A DNA stretch of 64,000 nucleotides from Pseudomonas chlororaphis subsp. piscium (GTDB lineage: Bacteria > Pseudomonadota > Gammaproteobacteria > Pseudomonadales > Pseudomonadaceae): assembly GCF_003850345.1 (NCBI RefSeq), contig NZ_CP027707.1, positions 6,191,001-6,255,000 on the forward strand. The letters run 5' to 3'. Below the pieces are notes generated by a model. That model was not told where the DNA came from. It did no database searches and saw only the letters and a program-made list of their open reading frames with translations. Shown piece by piece: positions 59,854 to 64,000 of the stretch. The position numbers and the translations under genes were made by a program. How positions within the stretch are numbered: the first letter of the stretch is position 1; every line of letters starts with the position of its first letter.

Positions 59854-61224
59854 ATGACTTCCACCACACAGCTCAAACCCACACTCGGCACCCTGCACCT
59901 GTGGGGCATTGCCGTCGGCCTGGTGATTTCCGGCGAATACTTCGGCTGGAGTTACGGCTGGGGCACCGCCGGCACCCTGGGTTTCCTGGTCACGGCCCTG
60001 ATGGTCGCGACCATGTACACCTGTTTCATCTTCAGTTTCACCGAACTGACCACCGCAATCCCCCATGCGGGCGGGCCGTTCGCCTACAGCCGCCGAGCCT
60101 TCGGCGAGAAAGGCGGATTGATCGCCGGCATCGCCACCCTGATCGAGTTCGTGTTCGCCCCGCCCGCCATCGCCATGGCCATCGGCGCCTACCTCAACGT
60201 GCAATATCCGGGGCTCGACCCGAAAGTCGCGGCGGTCGGCGCGTACTTTGTGTTCATGACCCTGAACATCCTCGGCGTCAGCATCGCCGCGACCTTCGAG
60301 TTGGTGGTCACCGTACTGGCGGTGGCCGAACTGCTGGTATTCATGGGCGTGGTCGCACCGGGCTTCAGTTTCAGCAATTTCGTGCTCAACGGCTGGTCGG
60401 GCGCCAACGAGTTCACCCTGGGCTCGATTCCGGGGATCTTCGCCGCGACCCCGTTTGCGATCTGGTTCTTCCTCGCCATCGAAGGCGCGGCCATGGCCGC
60501 CGAGGAAGCCAAGGACCCGAAACGCACGATTCCCCGGGCCTATGTCAGCGGCATCCTGACCCTGGTGTTCCTCGCCATCGGCGTGATGGTGATGGCCGGC
60601 GGCGTCGGCGACTGGCGCACCCTATCGAACATCAACGACCCGCTGCCCCAGGCGATGAAAGCCGTGGTCGGCAACAACTCGACCTGGATGCACATGCTGG
60701 TGTGGATCGGCCTGTTCGGCCTGGTGGCAAGCTTCCACGGGATCATTCTTGGCTACTCGCGGCAGTTCTTCGCCCTCGCCCGCGCCGGCTATCTGCCCAA
60801 AGGGCTGGCCAAGCTGTCGCGCTTCCAGACCCCGCACCGGGCCATCATCGCCGGCGGCGTGATCGGCATCGCCGCGATCTACAGCGACGGCCTGGTCAAC
60901 CTGCAAGGCATGACCCTGACGGCGGCGATGATCACCATGTCGGTATTCGGCGCGATTGTGATGTACATCATCAGTATGCTCAGCCTGTTCAAACTGCGCA
61001 GGACCGAACCGAATCTGGAGCGCACCTTCCGCGCGCCGGGTTATCCGGTGGTGCCGGCCATCGCGCTGTTCCTGGCGCTGGTGTGCCTGGTGGCGATGGC
61101 CTGGTTCAACACCCTGATCGGCTGTGTGTTCCTCGGTTTCATGGCCGCCGGTTACCTGTACTTCCAGCTGACCGCCAAGCAACGTTCCGAAGCACCGGCG
61201 GACGCTATGCTCGAAGGAGTGTGA
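59854..61224 (+). CDS. eat: ethanolamine permease (APC superfamily)
   Basis: A 456-residue transporter with about twelve membrane helices and the APC-family N-terminal pattern LHLWGIAVGLVISGEYFGW. The EAT subfamily is indicated by SYGWGTAGTLGF and the position directly before eutB. It imports ethanolamine, and RBS GAGAGGA is six bases before the ATG. No eutH or shell protein gene is present in the window, so uptake depends on this carrier. Confidence 0.9.
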   Translation: MTSTTQLKPTLGTLHLWGIAVGLVISGEYFGWSYGWGTAGTLGFLVTALMVATMYTCFIFSFTELTTAIPHAGGPFAYSRRAFGEKGGLIAGIATLIEFVFAPPAIAMAIGAYLNVQYPGLDPKVAAVGAYFVFMTLNILGVSIAATFELVVTVLAVAELLVFMGVVAPGFSFSNFVLNGWSGANEFTLGSIPGIFAATPFAIWFFLAIEGAAMAAEEAKDPKRTIPRAYVSGILTLVFLAIGVMVMAGGVGDWRTLSNINDPLPQAMKAVVGNNSTWMHMLVWIGLFGLVASFHGIILGYSRQFFALARAGYLPKGLAKLSRFQTPHRAIIAGGVIGIAAIYSDGLVNLQGMTLTAAMITMSVFGAIVMYIISMLSLFKLRRTEPNLERTFRAPGYPVVPAIALFLALVCLVAMAWFNTLIGCVFLGFMAAGYLYFQLTAKQRSEAPADAMLEGV

Positions 61225-61327
61225 GTTGCACCGGCACCGGGCCCTGCGCTCGGTGCCTGCCTTATAGAAGTGCAAGCCCGCCCCCACACGAAAGCAGAAT
61301 GAAATCTTGATTGGAGGATCGCGCACC

Positions 61328-62722
61328 ATGGCTGCATTTGCCCACACCATCGGCGCCCAGACCTACCGCTTCGACAGCCTCAAGGACGTCATGGCCAAGG
61401 CCAGCCCGGCGCGCTCCGGGGACTTCCTGGCCGGCGTCGCCGCCCTCAACGACGGCGAGCGGGTCGCCGCGCAAATGACCCTGGCGGACATTCCGCTCAA
61501 GCATTTCCTCGAAGAGGCGCTGATTCCCTACGAAACCGATGAAGTCACCCGGTTGATCATCGACACCCACGACAAGGCCGCCTTCGCCACCGTCAGCCAC
61601 CTCACGGTCGGCGGTTTCCGCGACTGGCTGCTCAGCGACGCCGCCGACGAACAGAGCCTGCGTGCCCTGGCACCCGGGCTGACCCCGGAAATGGCCGCCG
61701 CCGTGTCGAAGATCATGCGCGTCCAGGACCTGGTGCTGGTGGCGCAGAAGATCCGCGTGGTCACCCGGTTCCGCGGCACCCTGGGCCTGCGCGGGCGCCT
61801 GTCGACCCGCCTGCAACCCAACCACCCGACCGACGAACCGGCGGGCATCGCCGCGAGCATTCTCGACGGCCTGCTCTACGGCAACGGCGACGCCATGATC
61901 GGCATCAACCCGGCCACCGACAGCATCGCCTCGATCTGCGCCCTGCTGGAAATGCTCGACGCGATCATCCAGCGTTATGAAATCCCCACCCAGGCCTGCG
62001 TACTGACCCACGTCACCACCTCCATCGAGGCGATCAACCGTGGCGTGCCGCTGGACCTGGTGTTCCAGTCGATTGCCGGCACCGAAGCGGCCAACGCCAG
62101 CTTCGGCATCAACCTCAATGTCCTGCAGGAAGGCTACGAGGCCGGCCTGAGCCTCAAGCGCGGCACCCTGGGGCAGAACCTGATGTATTTCGAAACCGGC
62201 CAGGGCAGCGCGCTGTCGGCCAACGCCCACTTCGGCGTCGACCAGCAGACCTGCGAAACCCGCGCCTATGCCGTGGCCCGGCACTTCAAGCCGTTCCTGG
62301 TGAACACCGTGGTCGGCTTCATTGGCCCGGAGTACCTGTACAACGGCAAGCAGATCATCCGCGCCGGCCTGGAAGATCACTTCTGCGGCAAGCTGCTGGG
62401 CGTGCCCATGGGCTGCGATATCTGCTACACCAACCACGCCGAAGCCGACCAGGATGACATGGACACCCTGCTGACCCTGCTGGGCGTGGCCGGGATCAAC
62501 TTCATCATGGGCATCCCCGGCTCCGACGACATCATGCTCAACTACCAGACCACCTCCTTTCACGACGCGCTCTATGCCCGCCAGACCCTGGGCCTGAAAC
62601 CGGCGCCGGAGTTCGAGCAGTGGCTGGCGAAAACCGGCATCTTCACCCAGCCCGACGGCAAGGTGCGGTTCGGCCACAACCTGCCGCCGGCCTTCCGCCA
62701 GGCGCTGGCACAGCTTCAGTAA
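61328..62722 (+). CDS. eutB: ethanolamine ammonia-lyase large subunit
   Basis: A 464-residue TIM-barrel subunit carrying the substrate site of the adenosylcobalamin-dependent lyase. Recognisable stretches are [58 protein letters not shown] and [12 protein letters not shown] (here [13 protein letters not shown]). The ATG at 61328 follows GGAGGA. It is 10 bp before eutC. The enzyme converts ethanolamine to acetaldehyde and ammonia. Confidence 0.96.
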   Translation: MAAFAHTIGAQTYRFDSLKDVMAKASPARSGDFLAGVAALNDGERVAAQMTLADIPLKHFLEEALIPYETDEVTRLIIDTHDKAAFATVSHLTVGGFRDWLLSDAADEQSLRALAPGLTPEMAAAVSKIMRVQDLVLVAQKIRVVTRFRGTLGLRGRLSTRLQPNHPTDEPAGIAASILDGLLYGNGDAMIGINPATDSIASICALLEMLDAIIQRYEIPTQACVLTHVTTSIEAINRGVPLDLVFQSIAGTEAANASFGINLNVLQEGYEAGLSLKRGTLGQNLMYFETGQGSALSANAHFGVDQQTCETRAYAVARHFKPFLVNTVVGFIGPEYLYNGKQIIRAGLEDHFCGKLLGVPMGCDICYTNHAEADQDDMDTLLTLLGVAGINFIMGIPGSDDIMLNYQTTSFHDALYARQTLGLKPAPEFEQWLAKTGIFTQPDGKVRFGHNLPPAFRQALAQLQ

Positions 62723-62732
62723 GGACAGGCTT

Positions 62733-63557
62733 ATGGACAAACACCCGACCGACAGCCAGAACCCCTGGCTGGAGCTGCGCCGCCTGACCCCGGCGCGTAT
62801 CGCCCTGGGCCGTACCGGCACCAGCCTGCCCACCGGCGCCCAACTGGATTTCCAGTTCGCCCACGCCCAGGCCCGCGATGCGGTGCACCTGCCCTTCGAC
62901 CATGCCGGGCTGAGCAGCCAACTGGCCGAACGCGGCCGCGACAGCCTGCTGCTGCACAGCGCCGCCAGCGATCGCCACAGCTACCTGCAACGCCCGGACC
63001 TGGGGCGCAAGCTCAGTGACGCGTCGGCCCAGGCCCTGCGCGATCACGCATCGGCCAACCCGGGCGGCGTCGATCTGGCGGTGGTGGTGGCGGACGGTTT
63101 GTCGGCATTGGCAGTACATCGCCACACCCTGCCGTTTCTCGCCCGTTTTGAAGAACAGACCCAGGCCGAAGGCTGGTCGCTGTCGCCGGTCATCCTGATG
63201 GAACAGGGCCGAGTGGCGGTGGCCGACGAAATCGGCGAGCTGCTCGGCGCGAAAATGACCGTAATCCTGATCGGCGAGCGCCCGGGCCTCAGCTCACCGG
63301 ACAGCCTGGGGCTATATTTCACCTATAACCCGAAGGTCGGGCTCACCGATGCCTATCGCAACTGCATCTCCAACGTGCGCCTGGAGGGCCTGAGCTACGG
63401 CATGGCGGCCCACCGTTTGCTGTACCTGATGCGCGAGGCCTGCAGACGGCAGCTCTCGGGGGTCAACCTGAAAGACGAGGCCCAGGTGAACACCCTGGAC
63501 AGCGACGCACCCGACACGCTCAAGGGCAATTTCCTGCTGGGGCCAGCAAAGCCGTGA
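62733..63557 (+). CDS. eutC: ethanolamine ammonia-lyase small subunit
   Basis: A 274-residue EutC that completes the B12-binding site with EutB. Motifs are [49 protein letters not shown] and [19 protein letters not shown]. The E. coli protein has a longer N-terminal extension that targets it to the microcompartment; here only about 20 residues precede [12 protein letters not shown]. That fits the absence of shell genes. Confidence 0.95.
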   Translation: MDKHPTDSQNPWLELRRLTPARIALGRTGTSLPTGAQLDFQFAHAQARDAVHLPFDHAGLSSQLAERGRDSLLLHSAASDRHSYLQRPDLGRKLSDASAQALRDHASANPGGVDLAVVVADGLSALAVHRHTLPFLARFEEQTQAEGWSLSPVILMEQGRVAVADEIGELLGAKMTVILIGERPGLSSPDSLGLYFTYNPKVGLTDAYRNCISNVRLEGLSYGMAAHRLLYLMREACRRQLSGVNLKDEAQVNTLDSDAPDTLKGNFLLGPAKP

Positions 63558-63663
63558 TTTTTCGAGACGATTGCGCTTTTTCCACGCTTTAGGCAGCATC
63601 GAAGCACGGCTGCCCGAGTAATGAACCGTTTGCCGTCGTATCCATTTGAAGTTGAGGACAACC

Positions 63664-64000
63664 ATGCGGATTACTCAAGCGACCCTCGAACACCTGGATC
63701 TGTTAACGCCCCTGTTCGTCAAATACCGCGAGTTCTATGGCGCCCTGCCTTTTCCGGACTCCTCCCGGGCCTTCCTGGAAAAACGCCTGCGCCGCAAGGA
63801 GTCGGTGATCTACCTGGCCCTGCCAGACGATGACGACAAGAAACTCCTCGGTTTCTGCCAGCTCTACCCCAGCTTCTCCTCCCTGTCCCTCAAGCGCGTA
63901 TGGATCCTCAACGACATCTATGTCGCCGAAGACGCTCGCCGCCAGCTGGTGGCCGACAACCTGATCCGCACCGCGAAGAAAATGGCCAAGGACACCCATG
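63664..64000 (+). CDS. GNAT-family N-acetyltransferase, truncated by the window edge
   Basis: The first 112 codons of a GNAT protein: MRITQATLEHLDLLTPLF, then LLGFCQLYPSFSSLSLKRVW and LNDIYVAEDARRQLVADNLI, where the acetyl-CoA motif (normally RxxGxG/A) reads RRQLVA. The gene continues past 64000. Substrate is unknown. It starts 106 bp after eutC and need not belong to the ethanolamine operon. Confidence 0.85.
   Translation, partial: MRITQATLEHLDLLTPLFVKYREFYGALPFPDSSRAFLEKRLRRKESVIYLALPDDDDKKLLGFCQLYPSFSSLSLKRVWILNDIYVAEDARRQLVADNLIRTAKKMAKDTH

Overview
The window is a 64-kb piece of a Pseudomonas chromosome. It is GC-rich, with strong third-position GC bias. Its gene order (hrpB, amn, ladS, thiD-thiE-hemL, miaB-ybeZYX-lnt, leuS-lptE-holA, lipA-lipB-ybeD-dacA-rlpA-mltB-rodA-mrdA-rlmH-rsfS-nadD-proA, ubiX-mpl, eat-eutBC) is, from memory, the same as the P. 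aeruginosa PAO1 stretch around PA3958-PA4026. Many small palindromic elements built on TCGCGAGCAAG and CTCCTACAG point to the P. fluorescens complex. I saw no prophage, transposase, CRISPR array, rRNA or tRNA; this is core-genome DNA.

Layout. 0-6 kb: start of a DnaQ-like exonuclease gene, NYN-domain protein, DUF2076 protein, YciC-like membrane protein, EEP-family hydrolase, HrpB helicase. 6-13.9 kb: small lipoprotein, FieF-like cation efflux protein, DUF6515 protein, Lrp/AsnC regulator, DUF2788 protein, RluE-type pseudouridine synthase, AMP nucleosidase, AidB-like acyl-CoA dehydrogenase. 13.9-19.4 kb: the hybrid sensor kinase LadS, divergent from thiD-thiE-hemL. 19.5-26 kb: Sel1-repeat protein, DUF1820 protein, and the miaB-phoH(ybeZ)-ybeY-corC(ybeX)-lnt cluster. 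26-34.7 kb: YdcF-like protein, a small protein divergent from leuS, leuS-lptE-holA, a short ArfA ribosome-rescue gene, a lytic transglycosylase and an LD-carboxypeptidase. 34.8-46.1 kb: a long minus-strand cluster joining lipoate synthesis, cell-wall elongation and septal lytic enzymes (dacA, rlpA, mltB, rodA, mrdA), ribosome factors (rlmH, rsfS), nadD and proA. 46.3-55.6 kb: a 3-methyladenine glycosylase, a DedA-PAP2 fusion, a Lon-substrate-domain protein, a CidA/LrgB pair, a MaoC protein, a MORN-repeat/C13-peptidase lipoprotein, an NAD(P)-binding protein, a YceK-like lipoprotein, ubiX and mpl. 55.9-64 kb: an ethanolamine catabolism locus made of a sigma-54 activator, aldehyde dehydrogenase, ethanolamine permease and eutBC, followed by the start of a GNAT gene.

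The ethanolamine locus reads as one pathway: the permease imports ethanolamine, EutBC (B12-dependent) splits it to acetaldehyde and ammonia, and the dehydrogenase oxidises acetaldehyde. Two separate -24/-12 promoters are visible, one before the dehydrogenase and one before the permease. Two phased copies of a candidate activator site lie upstream of the first. No microcompartment shell genes are present.

The most interesting points are the DedA-PAP2 fusion (a possible one-protein undecaprenyl-phosphate recycler), the MORN/C13 caspase-fold lipoprotein close to a CidA/LrgB holin-like pair, the ethanolamine promoter architecture, a compact divergent control region by the Lrp-type gene that may also drive an unannotated antisense-strand RNA, a LadS receiver domain lacking the conserved lysine, an ArfA encoded without the usual C-terminal tail, and a hairpin that hides the ribosome-binding site of the ydcF-like gene. 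Family assignments come from reading the translations and have not been checked by database search.
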